This document shows positions 1 to 9,368 of a DNA stretch of 64,000 bases, one piece after another. The first letter of the stretch is position 1; every line of letters begins with the position of its first letter. The notes below the pieces were generated by a model. It searched no databases. It saw only the letters and a list, made by a program, of their open reading frames with translations, and was not told the origin of the DNA. Made by a program: the position numbers and the translations under genes. This stretch comes from Sinomicrobium sp. (lineage in GTDB: Bacteria > Bacteroidota > Bacteroidia > Flavobacteriales > Flavobacteriaceae), in assembly GCA_029266035.1 (NCBI GenBank), contig JAJUFH010000001.1, forward strand, positions 248,001-312,000, written 5' to 3'.

Positions 1-1
1 C

Positions 2-457
2 AATTACGCGGAAAAACTCAACAATTTCATATATTATAAGTGTGGAGACACCAAAGAAGCGGAAGACATTGTACACGAATCTTTTATCCGGCTGTGGAAC
101 AATTGTAAAAAAGTACCTTTGAAAAAAGCCGGAGCATTTCTATTTACTGTTGCCAACAACCTTTTTCTCAATGTTGTAGCACACAAAAAAGTGGTGCTTG
201 AATACAGCAAGGAATCGCAAGGTAGTTCGGACAAAGAAAGTCCGCAGTTCCTTCTGGAAGAAAAAGAATATATGGAGAAGTTGCAAAAGGCTATCGCTAA
301 TTTGAGTGAGGCTCAACGAACTGCCTTTCTGCTACACCGAATAGACGGCATGAAATACAGTGATATAGCCACCTCTCTAGGCATATCGGTTAAAGCTGTA
401 GAAAAAAGAATACACAAAGCATTGATAAGCCTCAGAAAAGAGATAGAGGGTGTGTGA
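2..457 (+). CDS. ECF RNA polymerase sigma factor, 5' end cut by window edge
   Basis: Partial gene: the open frame runs in from the window edge, so the start codon lies outside. The visible part begins inside sigma region 2 (the segment with GDTKEAEDIVHESFIRLW, typical of the -10-recognition helix) and ends with a clear region 4 helix-turn-helix (LSEAQRTAFLLHRIDGMKY followed by SDIATSLGISVKAVEKRI). In this family the sigma factor directs polymerase to one or a few target operons. The next gene is a FecR anti-sigma factor and the third is an STN-type TonB receptor, so by analogy with FecI-FecR-FecA it should transcribe the receptor when substrate binds at the outer membrane. An internal ATG would give a shorter protein but would remove region 2, so it is not the real start. 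Family assignment is secure; the substrate is unknown. Confidence 0.93.
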   Translation, partial: NYAEKLNNFIYYKCGDTKEAEDIVHESFIRLWNNCKKVPLKKAGAFLFTVANNLFLNVVAHKKVVLEYSKESQGSSDKESPQFLLEEKEYMEKLQKAIANLSEAQRTAFLLHRIDGMKYSDIATSLGISVKAVEKRIHKALISLRKEIEGV

Positions 458-524
458 TTTAGAAAATCGATTCAAAGATAAAAACAAGGTAGGGTATACC
501 CCTTCTCAACTGTTAAATAACTAA

Positions 525-1442
525 ATGCCAATAATGAAGAATGAAAATCTGTTAGCAAAGTGGTTGAGTGGCGAAATCTCTCCAGAAGAGCTCGACATCC
601 TGAAACAGACGGAGGATCTCTCTTCGTATGAGAAAATCATAATCCATACCGACAAGTTTAAGGTTCCAGCCTTTAACAGTGAAAGGGTGTTTCAAAAGAT
701 AATAGATCGACAACAAGATACAACTGTTCTTCGACCGAACTTTAGGACGTGGAAAAAAATCGCTGTGGTCGCTGCTGTATTGGTATTACTACTTGCCTCA
801 TACATATTTTTTGCACAGGGCGACGTCACTGTACAAACCGCTAATGCAGAAAAGACAAATATCCATCTTCCCGATGCTTCAGAAGTCGTGTTGAATGCAG
901 GATCTACGCTTAGTTACAACAAAAAGAAGTGGGCAGATCACAGAGATCTCAAACTGGAAGGAGAAGCCTTCTTTAAAGTGGTGCCGGGAAATAATTTTGC
1001 CGTACACACCACTGTCGGAACAGTTGCCGTATTAGGAACTCACTTTAATGTAAAAAGTCGCGACCAGTACTTCGAAGTCAGTTGTTATCAAGGCTCAGTA
1101 AAAGTGATTTACGAACAGGATACATTTATTCTTAAATCGGGTGAAACATTCCGATCTCTCGAAGGAGGCAAGATAGAATCGGATAATTTTCCGAAAAGTG
1201 AACCGTCTTGGATAAGGGATGAAAGCTCCTTTAAGAGTGTTCCGTTTCAAGAGGTTATCCGCGAACTCGAACGACAATACAATGTCAAAATTCACAGCGA
1301 TACCGATACCGATGTACTTTTCACGGGAAGTTTTAGCAATGACGATTTAGAAACTGCCATAAAAAGTATTACCTTGCCATTCCATCTAAAGTACCGGTTT
1401 GCGGATGGCAGCAACAGCGAGATTATTTTGTATTCAGAATAA
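525..1442 (+). CDS. FecR-type anti-sigma factor
   Basis: Inner-membrane anti-sigma/sigma-regulator that relays the signal of the outer-membrane receptor to the preceding ECF sigma factor. The first ~70 residues form the cytoplasmic sigma-binding part (LAKWLSGEISPEE near the start). A single membrane helix lies at about residues 76-98 (IAVVAAVLVLLLASYIFF). The periplasmic FecR domain follows (SEVVLNAGSTLSY, LEGEAFFKV, VLGTHFNV), then a C-terminal STN-like/DUF4974 domain (FKSVPFQEVIRELERQYNVK). About 305 residues is a normal length. A second ATG at 534 is an equally plausible start. It lies 67 bp after the sigma gene, and the receptor start codon overlaps its 3' end, suggesting translational coupling. 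Confident as to family. Confidence 0.95.
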   Translation: MPIMKNENLLAKWLSGEISPEELDILKQTEDLSSYEKIIIHTDKFKVPAFNSERVFQKIIDRQQDTTVLRPNFRTWKKIAVVAAVLVLLLASYIFFAQGDVTVQTANAEKTNIHLPDASEVVLNAGSTLSYNKKKWADHRDLKLEGEAFFKVVPGNNFAVHTTVGTVAVLGTHFNVKSRDQYFEVSCYQGSVKVIYEQDTFILKSGETFRSLEGGKIESDNFPKSEPSWIRDESSFKSVPFQEVIRELERQYNVKIHSDTDTDVLFTGSFSNDDLETAIKSITLPFHLKYRFADGSNSEIILYSE

Positions 1443-3972
1443 AACTAAAACACTGGTAGCAGTCGTTTTAGCCTTTTTTTTATGGTGTTTTTCTCCTCTT
1501 TACGCTCAAGAAAAAGAGGCATTGCCAGCGGTTCTTCCTCGGCTGGAAAAACACTATGGCATTAAATTCTCCTATTCCGATCAGGACATAGCTCCCTTTA
1601 GAGTTGTAGTCCCCAACTTGTCCTCTTCCATATCCCAAATTATCACCGCATTAGAGCAACAGACATCCCTTGTCATAAAAAAACTAGACAACAGATACTA
1701 CACCATAACATTCCAACCCCAGTCGCTGTGTCTCGTTCTGATGGATGATTATCTGGGGGAACCTGTTTCAGGAGCATCTGTACAAGCATTAGACCATAAA
1801 AAATATGCCGTAAGTGATTTTGACGGCAGAATAGAATTTACGGGGGTCACTCCTCAAACTGTGATTCATATCCAAAATGGAGGATATAAGGATATAAAAT
1901 TTCCAGCCGGCGAATACGTCGGAAAGGATTGTGATACTATTTCGCTTATACCACAATATCAGGTACTGGAAGAAGTTGTAGTAAAACAATACCTCACCAG
2001 CGGATTGCAGAAAAAAACTGATGGAAGCATCAGTATAAGCACTGGTAGCTTCGGAATACTTCCGGGACTTACAGAACCCGATATACTTCACACCATTCAA
2101 GCGCTTCCCGGTGTCAAAAGTGCTACCGAAACAGTTTCAAACATCAATATCAGGGGAGGTTCTCATGATCAGAACCTCATTTTATGGGATGATATAAAAA
2201 TGTACCAATCCGGACATTTCTTCGGTTTGATATCGGCGTTTAATCCGTATCTAACCAGGGATGTTTCAGTAGTGAAAAATGGAGCAAGTGTGATTTATGG
2301 CGATGGAGTAAGTGGAACCATAGACATGAGATCGGCCAATACTATAGACAGCACCCTTACTGGCGGCGCAGGGTTTAACCTCATTGCTGCCGATGCCTAT
2401 ACCCGTATCCCTGTGGGCGACAAAATCGCCCTTCACCTGTCGGCGCGACGATCGATTACCGATTTGGTCTCTACCCCTACCTACAACTCTTATTTCGACC
2501 GGGTATTCCAGGATTCCAAGATTACAAACACCGAAAATCAAGAGATAAACGAGAATATCCAGAGGGAAGAAAATTTCTATTTCTACGACACCAGCCTCAA
2601 ACTGCTGTACAATCCGAATGAAAAGCATCAAATAAGAGCCAACGCCATCCTTTTTAAGAACAATCTGGAATACAACGAAAAAGCTACAAATACAGGAGAA
2701 GCCCAGCAGAGTACACTCACACAGCAAAATCTTGCTTTCGGTGCATCGGTCAAGAGCGAATGGTCACCCTCACTCACCTCTTCCGTAAAAGTATACTATA
2801 CCAAATACAATCTCGATGCCGTAAACTACACCCTGTATACCGATCAGCGACTGTTGCTCAATAACGAAGTACTCGAAAGCGGAGTGAAAGCCCATATCAA
2901 CTACAAGATAATTCCCGAAGTAAACCTGCTCGCCGGTTACCAGTTTTATGAGGTGGGTATTACGAATACCGATGATATCAACACCCCAAGATTCCGGGTC
3001 AAAGACAAGGATGTCATACAGAATCACGCCCTCTTTTCGGAAGTCAGCTATCAATCGCCAAGTAAAGGGACCTATATCAGGGGTGGTATTCGGGTAAACT
3101 ATATCGACAAATTTCAAAAATACATCTACGAACCCCGGCTGAGTATCCGGCAAAAAATATACGGCGGACTGGCTTTGGAAGCTCAAGGTGAAATGCGGAG
3201 CCAAGTCACCAATCAGGTTATCGACCTGCAAAGAGATTTTTTGGGAGTGGAAAAGAGAAGGTGGATACTGTCTAACAACGACGATCTCCCCATCACGAGA
3301 AGCAAACAAGTGTCGGCCGGACTCCATTACGACAGAGGTGGATTTTACACCGGAGTTGAAGCCTTTTACAAAACCGTGAAAGGCATTACTACATCCGGAC
3401 AGGAATTTCAGAACGAGGGGCAATACCTGCGAACAGCGGGTGACTATACTTCGCGAGGGATAGAATTTCTGCTCAATAAAAAAGGTAGGAACTATAGTAC
3501 CTGGCTCAGTTATTCCATAGCTCAAAACGAATACAATTTCAGAGAGCTCACCCCCTCCGCTTTCCCGAACAATCTCGATATCAGACATTCCATCTCCTTT
3601 GCCGGCACCTATACCCTAAAGAAACTGAAACTAGCTCTCGGACTAAATTGGAACTCGGGAAGACCGTACACCACACCCATCGCCGGAAATGAGGTTACCG
3701 AAAGACAAACGGGAAACAGTATAAACTACAACCCCTCCAACAGCGACAGACTTCCCGATTTTTTAAGGGCCGACCTGTCTTCTACCTACAACTTTGAAAT
3801 AAGCCCCTCTGTAAGAGCCAATATCGGAATCGCCATACTCAATATCCTCAATAGAAAAAACACCCTCGATATCTATTACCGACTCGAAAACGACCAAAGC
3901 ACGCAAATACAGCAAGTAGAAAGCCTTTCGCTCGGTATTACTCCCAATATGACCTTTAGAGTATTTTTCTGA
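1405..3972 (+). CDS. STN-domain TonB-dependent receptor (FecA-like, sigma-regulated)
   Basis: Outer-membrane active transporter that also signals. After a signal peptide ending near LYAQ comes an STN domain (roughly residues 35-110, the part that contacts FecR), then a carboxypeptidase-regulatory-like beta domain (GEPVSGASVQALDHKKYAVS), a plug domain (GVKSATETVSNINIRGGSHD) and a 22-strand-type barrel ending in MTFRVFF, a normal aromatic C-terminus. ATG at 1405 is chosen; a TTG two codons upstream is also open. The start overlaps the end of fecR by 38 bp, so the two are coupled. Together with the sigma and anti-sigma genes this is a cell-surface-signalling unit. The substrate cannot be read from sequence; FecA-like systems usually import ferric chelates, but Bacteroidota also use this layout for glycans and peptides. 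Confidence 0.93.
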   Translation: MAATARLFCIQNKTKTLVAVVLAFFLWCFSPLYAQEKEALPAVLPRLEKHYGIKFSYSDQDIAPFRVVVPNLSSSISQIITALEQQTSLVIKKLDNRYYTITFQPQSLCLVLMDDYLGEPVSGASVQALDHKKYAVSDFDGRIEFTGVTPQTVIHIQNGGYKDIKFPAGEYVGKDCDTISLIPQYQVLEEVVVKQYLTSGLQKKTDGSISISTGSFGILPGLTEPDILHTIQALPGVKSATETVSNINIRGGSHDQNLILWDDIKMYQSGHFFGLISAFNPYLTRDVSVVKNGASVIYGDGVSGTIDMRSANTIDSTLTGGAGFNLIAADAYTRIPVGDKIALHLSARRSITDLVSTPTYNSYFDRVFQDSKITNTENQEINENIQREENFYFYDTSLKLLYNPNEKHQIRANAILFKNNLEYNEKATNTGEAQQSTLTQQNLAFGASVKSEWSPSLTSSVKVYYTKYNLDAVNYTLYTDQRLLLNNEVLESGVKAHINYKIIPEVNLLAGYQFYEVGITNTDDINTPRFRVKDKDVIQNHALFSEVSYQSPSKGTYIRGGIRVNYIDKFQKYIYEPRLSIRQKIYGGLALEAQGEMRSQVTNQVIDLQRDFLGVEKRRWILSNNDDLPITRSKQVSAGLHYDRGGFYTGVEAFYKTVKGITTSGQEFQNEGQYLRTAGDYTSRGIEFLLNKKGRNYSTWLSYSIAQNEYNFRELTPSAFPNNLDIRHSISFAGTYTLKKLKLALGLNWNSGRPYTTPIAGNEVTERQTGNSINYNPSNSDRLPDFLRADLSSTYNFEISPSVRANIGIAILNILNRKNTLDIYYRLENDQSTQIQQVESLSLGITPNMTFRVFF

Positions 3973-4025
3973 TGTTTTTTAAATCCCACAGTATTGGGTT
4001 TACATTCCGACGGTGAGATGACACT

Positions 4026-4163
4026 GTCATTCAGAGCGCAGTGAACCCGCCTGTCCGGCCGGCAGGGAATCTCCCCACAAGATCAAAGAATCTTCAACAG
4101 TATAACGTCTATCCTAGAGATTCCTTCCTCCTTCGGCGAACAGCCCCTATCGTCGGAATGACA
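4026..4163. repeat. 138-bp imperfect palindrome with TGTCATTC/GGAATGACA ends
   Basis: Non-coding block between the convergent receptor gene and the PepSY reductase gene. The ends are inverted (TGTCATTC at 4026 and GGAATGACA ending at 4163). Inside, GGAATCTC near 4087 pairs with AGAGATTCC near 4117, and a GC-rich near-palindrome (CTGTCCGGCCGGCAG) sits near 4071. The arms could form a long hairpin, so it may act as a bidirectional terminator. The layout also resembles the short, dispersed inverted-repeat elements common between genes in Flavobacteriia, a recollection that a genome-wide copy count would test. Confidence 0.6.
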
Positions 4164-4181
4164 CCGAAAATGTCATAACAG

Positions 4182-6371
4182 TTAATAACAATCACTCTTA
4201 ATCTGTTTTCTCTCTCGATAATACTCCAACGACCGATCGTTATGCTGCCGGCAAATGTCTTCCAAAGTAATCGACACGTCTTTATACATCTGCAGTGATC
4301 CACAAATCATCAGCACACCGCCCCTTTGCAGTACTTCAGCTATAAGTTTTGCATCTTCACAAAGCTTGTTTTGTACATAACTCCTGTCAGCTTCCCGCGA
4401 TAGGGCGAGGGAAAACCGCTGTAGTTTTTCTTCTTTGAGCAGCTGTTCTATATCTTGTATGTAGAGTTCATAGGAATTGCTATCTCTCAGGCCCAGATAT
4501 AAATGGGTATATACCTTGCTGTTATGGTGAAGCATCCCCAAAAAAGGAGCAATCCCGGTACCGTTGGCAATCAATACGACCTCGGTTGCTTTTACTGGAA
4601 AATGAAAAGCCGGGTTTCTGACGATCCTTGCTCTGATAATTTCTCCAATTCCAGCCGCGTGTAAAAAACCGGATCCCAATCCGTTGTCGTGCAGTTTTAC
4701 ACTCAAGCGAATAGCTCCATTTACTTTACCGATGGAATACAGGCGTTCCCGGTGATCGTTATGAGGGTGCACTGCCAGCAAGTCGCCAGACGAATAGCTT
4801 TGACACCATCGGGGTTTTAGGGTCATTAGAAAAGTATTGCCTGTCTTGTCACAGGCAACAGTTTTGTTCACCACCCTAAATTTCTTAAGCTGGCGTGGCG
4901 CTGTAGCCAAGGCTGGTTCTGGGACAGAAACGGGTATCTCGGTCGCTTCTGACCACAGTCGTATCCACTTTCCAAAATCTTCCACAGATTTGTCATTGAT
5001 AGTCTCCACCGGCAACATCTGGGTCATATACCGCTGTAATTCCTGGTCTGTATCGAGAGCGAATTTGCAGAAATCGGGATAAGCCAATGAGCCAAAGCCC
5101 ACTACCGAATATCGGATGTCTTGGTTTAGGTTAAGTTCTTTCAGTTTTTTTAGGAAGTGAACAGCGTTTGCCGGCGGATCGCCTTGCCCATAGGTAGCGG
5201 TGATTATCACCAAGTATTTTGCGGCGGGATAAGTGCTTATCTCATTCATCTCATCCATAAAAACTTTGTATCCGCCAGCGATCAACTGCTTGTAGAAAGC
5301 GGAAGCATAAGCAAGGGTACTCCCGTTCTCCGACCCTGAGAGAATAACGATTTCTGCCTCCTCTTTACCAAACTTATTCTTCCATCGACCTCGCCTCCTT
5401 TTGAATGTCATGGCAAAGCCGGAATAGATAAAAAATAATATATTGACCGAAGCCAATGCGAGAATCGCCGACCACCACACACTGCCTTTTCCGGTATGTA
5501 GGTTCAGGCTCCACATAGAGAGCACGACCGTTAATGGAGTCTCCACCCGGCTCACTACATCACCTGTATACTGGTTGACAAGCAGTTCTTCTCCCTGTTT
5601 TTTTAAGGTAAACAAATCTTCTACATCAGGTGAAAAAGGAAATTCCAACAGCGAGACTTCAGAAAGCGGGGTCGTTTTAAAAATCTCAAAATCCGAGAAG
5701 GAGATATGTGGAGTTTCAGAGAGCAAACCATCGCCGGTTTGGTGTGTTATATGAGATTCAGGGAGTAGGTGAAACTTCTCCAGCGATAGATAGACTCCCG
5801 TAGCGGTGATAATGACGATGGGAATTAAAAGCAACCGACCCGAAACCACATGCCAGTATTGGTTGAAGTTCTCATTGACAATTCTAGAGAAAAATCGCTT
5901 GATACCCCGTTGTCGTTTAATGACAAGTACGGTTCCAGAAAGGGAGATCAGCAGTAGTAAAAAAGAGCATAGACCGACAAAAAAACGACCTATACCCTTC
6001 ATAAACAGCGACCGGTGAAAACTGGTCACCCACTGAAAGAAAGGAGAAGGTTTCAGTTCTTCTCCGAGATATGCCGCCGTCACTGGGTCGAAATATCCAC
6101 TCAAAGCATCTCCTTCGGCAGTAAATACAGAAGCTATGACAAAATCATTGGCATCGACCTCTAGTTCGAGTACCTCTGGGTAAGTCTCTTTAAAGATTGT
6201 TACAGTCTGAGCAAGACTAATCTCATCCAGATCGGTAATCTGATAAGGCTTTAACTGTTCGGAAATTGGCTGAAAAGCCAGAATACCACCCGAAACAGAG
6301 GCCAGTACTATAAAAACGAAAGAAGATACAGCCAGGACTAGGTGGCTGTATCTCCATATAGAAATCGTCAT
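4182..6371 (-). CDS. PepSY membrane domain fused to flavodoxin and NADPH-flavin reductase
   Basis: A 729-residue inner-membrane electron conduit. The N-terminal ~325 residues are a PepSY-TM unit with four membrane helices (about 8-32, 129-151, 177-197, 299-322) and histidines in or beside them (H10, H119, H174, H292) that could ligate heme b. A flavodoxin domain follows (from ~339, SGSENGSTLAYA, then TATYGQGD), then an FAD/NADPH reductase module (RLYSIGK for FAD; NGTGIAPFLGM for the pyridine nucleotide). The predicted path is cytosolic NADPH to FAD to FMN to membrane heme to the periplasm. It is the last gene of a six-gene operon, 22 bp after the DUF2271 gene. PepSY reductases of this type are linked to reductive release of iron from siderophores or heme. 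Domain calls are firm; the substrate is inferred. Confidence 0.9.
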   Translation of the reverse strand: MTISIWRYSHLVLAVSSFVFIVLASVSGGILAFQPISEQLKPYQITDLDEISLAQTVTIFKETYPEVLELEVDANDFVIASVFTAEGDALSGYFDPVTAAYLGEELKPSPFFQWVTSFHRSLFMKGIGRFFVGLCSFLLLLISLSGTVLVIKRQRGIKRFFSRIVNENFNQYWHVVSGRLLLIPIVIITATGVYLSLEKFHLLPESHITHQTGDGLLSETPHISFSDFEIFKTTPLSEVSLLEFPFSPDVEDLFTLKKQGEELLVNQYTGDVVSRVETPLTVVLSMWSLNLHTGKGSVWWSAILALASVNILFFIYSGFAMTFKRRRGRWKNKFGKEEAEIVILSGSENGSTLAYASAFYKQLIAGGYKVFMDEMNEISTYPAAKYLVIITATYGQGDPPANAVHFLKKLKELNLNQDIRYSVVGFGSLAYPDFCKFALDTDQELQRYMTQMLPVETINDKSVEDFGKWIRLWSEATEIPVSVPEPALATAPRQLKKFRVVNKTVACDKTGNTFLMTLKPRWCQSYSSGDLLAVHPHNDHRERLYSIGKVNGAIRLSVKLHDNGLGSGFLHAAGIGEIIRARIVRNPAFHFPVKATEVVLIANGTGIAPFLGMLHHNSKVYTHLYLGLRDSNSYELYIQDIEQLLKEEKLQRFSLALSREADRSYVQNKLCEDAKLIAEVLQRGGVLMICGSLQMYKDVSITLEDICRQHNDRSLEYYRERKQIKSDCY

Positions 6372-6393
6372 AAGTAGCTGTTTTTTACTCTGA

Positions 6394-6882
6394 TTAATTG
6401 GGCATCATCCTTATATATCGGATAAACCCTTTACCTTCGTGCTTAGCTTTGATATTCTCAGAAGTCAGTGGAAACTCTATATCAGAAGTATAGTATTCTT
6501 GATCTTCTACGGAGGACTCAAAACGGAGACTGTATCCGGCATCAATCTTAGAGTTTTCTATTTCGATAACTTGAATAGCCCTTGCTCCTCCCGCAATAGT
6601 AGCTCCGGTTATAGCATCTATATTATTCCGCTTCCTTCCGTAAAATTTCCACCAAGCCTCTAAACTGTGGTACCACTCCGGATCATCACCGTTTACATAC
6701 AGTGTTTTCTCGTATTCTCCTTGCGGATTGATCAATGAAATCACAATATAGGCTGCCTCTCCCGAATAGTTGGTCATCTGTACCATACACTTGTATTTGG
6801 TGGTTTCGGCTACGGTAGTAAACGAAACTAACACCAGGCATAATCCGACAAAAAATGATATTAAACCTATTCTTTTTTTCAT
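6394..6882 (-). CDS. DUF2271 periplasmic protein with flavinylation-like motif
   Basis: A 162-residue exported protein with a signal peptide (about residues 1-25, ending near TTVAE). It matches the DUF2271 pattern: beta-rich, with WYHSLEAWW in mid-protein and a conserved DAITGAT stretch at about residues 95-101. That stretch fits D-x-x-(S/T)-G-A-T, the motif whose last Thr receives FMN from ApbE transferases in NqrC- and RnfG-type proteins. I therefore infer a periplasmic flavoprotein that takes electrons from the PepSY reductase encoded next to it. It lies 8 bp after the ankyrin gene and 22 bp before the reductase. No ApbE gene is in the window, so the transferase would have to be elsewhere. 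Family call good; covalent flavin is a prediction. Confidence 0.82.
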   Translation of the reverse strand: MKKRIGLISFFVGLCLVLVSFTTVAETTKYKCMVQMTNYSGEAAYIVISLINPQGEYEKTLYVNGDDPEWYHSLEAWWKFYGRKRNNIDAITGATIAGGARAIQVIEIENSKIDAGYSLRFESSVEDQEYYTSDIEFPLTSENIKAKHEGKGFIRYIRMMPN

Positions 6883-6890
6883 CTTCGCGT

Positions 6891-8381
6891 TTATTTCAAA
6901 AAGTCCAGAGAAATTTTATTTTTCTTAAGCACTTCATTTTCAGAAGCTAAATCATAAGCTGACTCCTCAAAATCGGTGGTTAAGCTCTTATCAGCTCCTA
7001 GTTGTAGAAGCTGTTTTAAGAGTACATCATCTTTGGCCCTCATGGCAGCCAACAGCAAAGGCGTATTGCCTTCTTTATTCCTAGCATTGATATCCTGACC
7101 GGCTTTTTGAGCCAGTTTCAACAGTTCGACATTGTCTTTATCTACCGCGAGATGATACCAAGTATTTCCGTTACCCTGAGGTTTAGAAATATCTAATCCA
7201 TTCTTTTTCAGAAGATCGAGTTTTTCATTAAACACGGCTATAGTACCATTGCCCCCTCTACCTCCAAGCGAATTGACCAGATAAGAAACCAGAGTGTTTC
7301 CATCGGCATCGGCCAGCTTTACATCGGCTCCTTTTTTAATGAGAAATTCCACAACATCTGATGTATTGCCCTGTACTGCTAGACTCAATGCAGACTGACT
7401 CTTTTTGTTAACACGGTTGATATCTTTCAAGTTTTCAGACAACAGCTGCACAATCTTCAAGTCGTTATTTGCTGCAGCATTCATAAAGGGCGTATTTCCA
7501 TTGTGGTCTGCCTGATCTCCATTCAATCCCTTGTCGAGCAAGTATCGAATCACTTCCACATCTTTACTTCTCGATGCAGCAATATGAAGAGGAGTACTCC
7601 CGTTTTTATCGACAACCTCCGGGCTCAGCCCTTTGCTCTCGAGGTATTTGTACACCTCAACACCGTTAGAAGCACCTCTGACACCTGTAGCTGCCATCAA
7701 AAAAGCCTGATCGTTTCCTTTTATCCCTCTACCTAGCAATTTGTCCATCAAAGCGATATTTCCCGCTTTGGCTACATAGTTAAATATACCGTTACCGTTC
7801 TTGTCGGCAGCATTGATATCCAGCCCTTTTGAACTGAAATATTCGGTAAGTTTAAGATCGTCGTCCTTGGAAGCTGCGAGCAACAGAGCGTTGGCTCCGT
7901 CTCTGCTGAGATCGTTTTTCAAATCGGCTCCATGCTGTAGACAAAGCTCATACACCTCTAAATTCTTATTTCCTGCATTTGCGGCGAAATTAAGGATGGT
8001 CATCCCGTGATCGTCTACAATATCGGTTTTAGCACCCTTATCCAAAAGGTATTTCATCAGTTCGGAATTTCCTCGGTAGGCAGCCCAGAAAATATAGGTT
8101 CGCCCATCGTGAGTCAGCTTGTTTACCCCGTTGCCTTCTTTTGAAATCAGGCGAATAATCGCCTCGTTGGGGGCATCTTCCAGAATAGCGTATACTACTC
8201 CGTCAAAATTAAAAGGAGTGGCTGCAGCCGGATCGTTACCCTCCTTTATTTTTTGATCGACTATCTCCGGACTGGGATTGGTTTTCCAGAAATCACGACT
8301 TAAGAAAATACTTTCCTGTGCTTCCCCCTTACCTACTACAAGAAGTAATACAAGGATAATAAGCAATCTGAAGTTACGCAT
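6891..8381 (-). CDS. Exported ankyrin-repeat protein of the iron/heme operon
   Basis: A 496-residue protein with a signal peptide (LLIILVLLLVVGKGEAQ) followed by about a dozen ankyrin repeats spread over nearly the whole chain, seen as G-x-T-x-L-x-x-A-A cores (NGSTPLHIAASR, NGNTPFMNAAANN, EGNTPLLLAAMR) and LLxKGA turns. Ankyrin repeats are protein-binding scaffolds; a periplasmic location is unusual for the fold but recurrent in Bacteroidota. It sits 7 bp after the DUF6607 gene and 8 bp before the DUF2271 gene, so it is co-translated with the transport and reductase genes. I infer a scaffold or chaperone for these periplasmic partners; no enzymatic motif is visible. Confidence 0.88.
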   Translation of the reverse strand: MRNFRLLIILVLLLVVGKGEAQESIFLSRDFWKTNPSPEIVDQKIKEGNDPAAATPFNFDGVVYAILEDAPNEAIIRLISKEGNGVNKLTHDGRTYIFWAAYRGNSELMKYLLDKGAKTDIVDDHGMTILNFAANAGNKNLEVYELCLQHGADLKNDLSRDGANALLLAASKDDDLKLTEYFSSKGLDINAADKNGNGIFNYVAKAGNIALMDKLLGRGIKGNDQAFLMAATGVRGASNGVEVYKYLESKGLSPEVVDKNGSTPLHIAASRSKDVEVIRYLLDKGLNGDQADHNGNTPFMNAAANNDLKIVQLLSENLKDINRVNKKSQSALSLAVQGNTSDVVEFLIKKGADVKLADADGNTLVSYLVNSLGGRGGNGTIAVFNEKLDLLKKNGLDISKPQGNGNTWYHLAVDKDNVELLKLAQKAGQDINARNKEGNTPLLLAAMRAKDDVLLKQLLQLGADKSLTTDFEESAYDLASENEVLKKNKISLDFLK

Positions 8382-8388
8382 GTCTTCT

Positions 8389-9294
8389 TTATTTTACAAA
8401 TGATTCGATTAGGGGATTGATTTCTTCGGAGGTGTTAAAAGCATCTTCCTCAAACAGGGATTTGAACAAGGGTTTGTTGTCTACCTTCTCTTCTAACGAC
8501 AAGTCCTTTTTACGGGCAAATACTTCTTCCCATTTGTTGCGCACCAAACTCCACTTCTCCTGGTTTTTCTTCCAGTAGTCTCGCGCGGCCTGACATTCGC
8601 TGTCGTCAACACGTCTGTACACATCATAACCTTTCTCCTGTGCGACAAGCACATCGTCCTTACCGTCTTCACGAAGTATCTTGTCGTTGTCTTGGTCGTG
8701 TATCCAACCGTAATCGACTATCTCATGGCGGTTTCTTCTCAGAGTTACATTATAATCGCTGCGTTGGGTGTATTCACGTCTCGGTAGAGGAGCAGAAGTC
8801 TCACTTTCCCAAAAGTGTCTTCCGTCTACATGAACCCATGAAGCAGAACCTTGGTAACGCGGACTGTCGTCTACCTGAAAAACTTTTTGTGTCCACTGTC
8901 CTTTTACCTGATCTGCCGGAAGGCTTACATATTTCCAAGTGTTGTCGTGATCGTAGGTGTAGAGATCAGTATTTTCATACTCCCAGTCTTGACGCCAGTG
9001 CTTAACGATATAGGGATTTTCTTTTGTCCCTACGATAAGTAGGTGCTGCATAGATATTTTATCTTTGCCATCTTCTACCAACTCTACCCATTCCAGTCCT
9101 CTGTCATGCTTGGTTTTAGACGGTATATAGGTAGAGTCTTCAACATATTCGAAAGTCTCGGCAAAGTTGAAGGCCACTTCATAGCAACCACACATACTCT
9201 TTATGGCCTCGGTATCTTGTTTTTTTTTGTTTTGAGCCTGCATACTGAACAAACATGACAAGCTCAGTACAAAGGCTAATGCAAACTGTTTCAT
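8389..9294 (-). CDS. DUF6607 family exported protein
   Basis: A 301-residue protein with a clear signal peptide (MKQFALAFVLSLSCLFSMQAQ). The mature part begins with an acidic/polar stretch and a CGCYEVAFNFAETF motif and is rich in Trp, Tyr and charged residues (HWRQDWEYEN, WESETSAPLPRREY). I recognise it as the DUF6607 family from this pattern and from its place between an HmuY-like lipoprotein and an ankyrin protein. Its function is unknown; the two nearby cysteines in CGC could bind a metal or form a disulfide. A 74-bp gap separates it from the HmuY gene, the largest in the operon. The position suggests a periplasmic part in handling the imported ligand. Confidence 0.72.
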   Translation of the reverse strand: MKQFALAFVLSLSCLFSMQAQNKKKQDTEAIKSMCGCYEVAFNFAETFEYVEDSTYIPSKTKHDRGLEWVELVEDGKDKISMQHLLIVGTKENPYIVKHWRQDWEYENTDLYTYDHDNTWKYVSLPADQVKGQWTQKVFQVDDSPRYQGSASWVHVDGRHFWESETSAPLPRREYTQRSDYNVTLRRNRHEIVDYGWIHDQDNDKILREDGKDDVLVAQEKGYDVYRRVDDSECQAARDYWKKNQEKWSLVRNKWEEVFARKKDLSLEEKVDNKPLFKSLFEEDAFNTSEEINPLIESFVK

Positions 9295-9368
9295 AATGAA
9301 TAGGTCTTGAAAAAATAAAAATCTTAAAACTAACTTACTTCACAATATACTATAACGTACAAATCAAA

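Noticed and set aside
2770..3588. A 272-codon open frame on the minus strand inside the first TonB receptor
   Set aside because: It is antisense to a firmly identified gene, has no family-like motifs and no promoter; its length is due to codon bias of the real gene.
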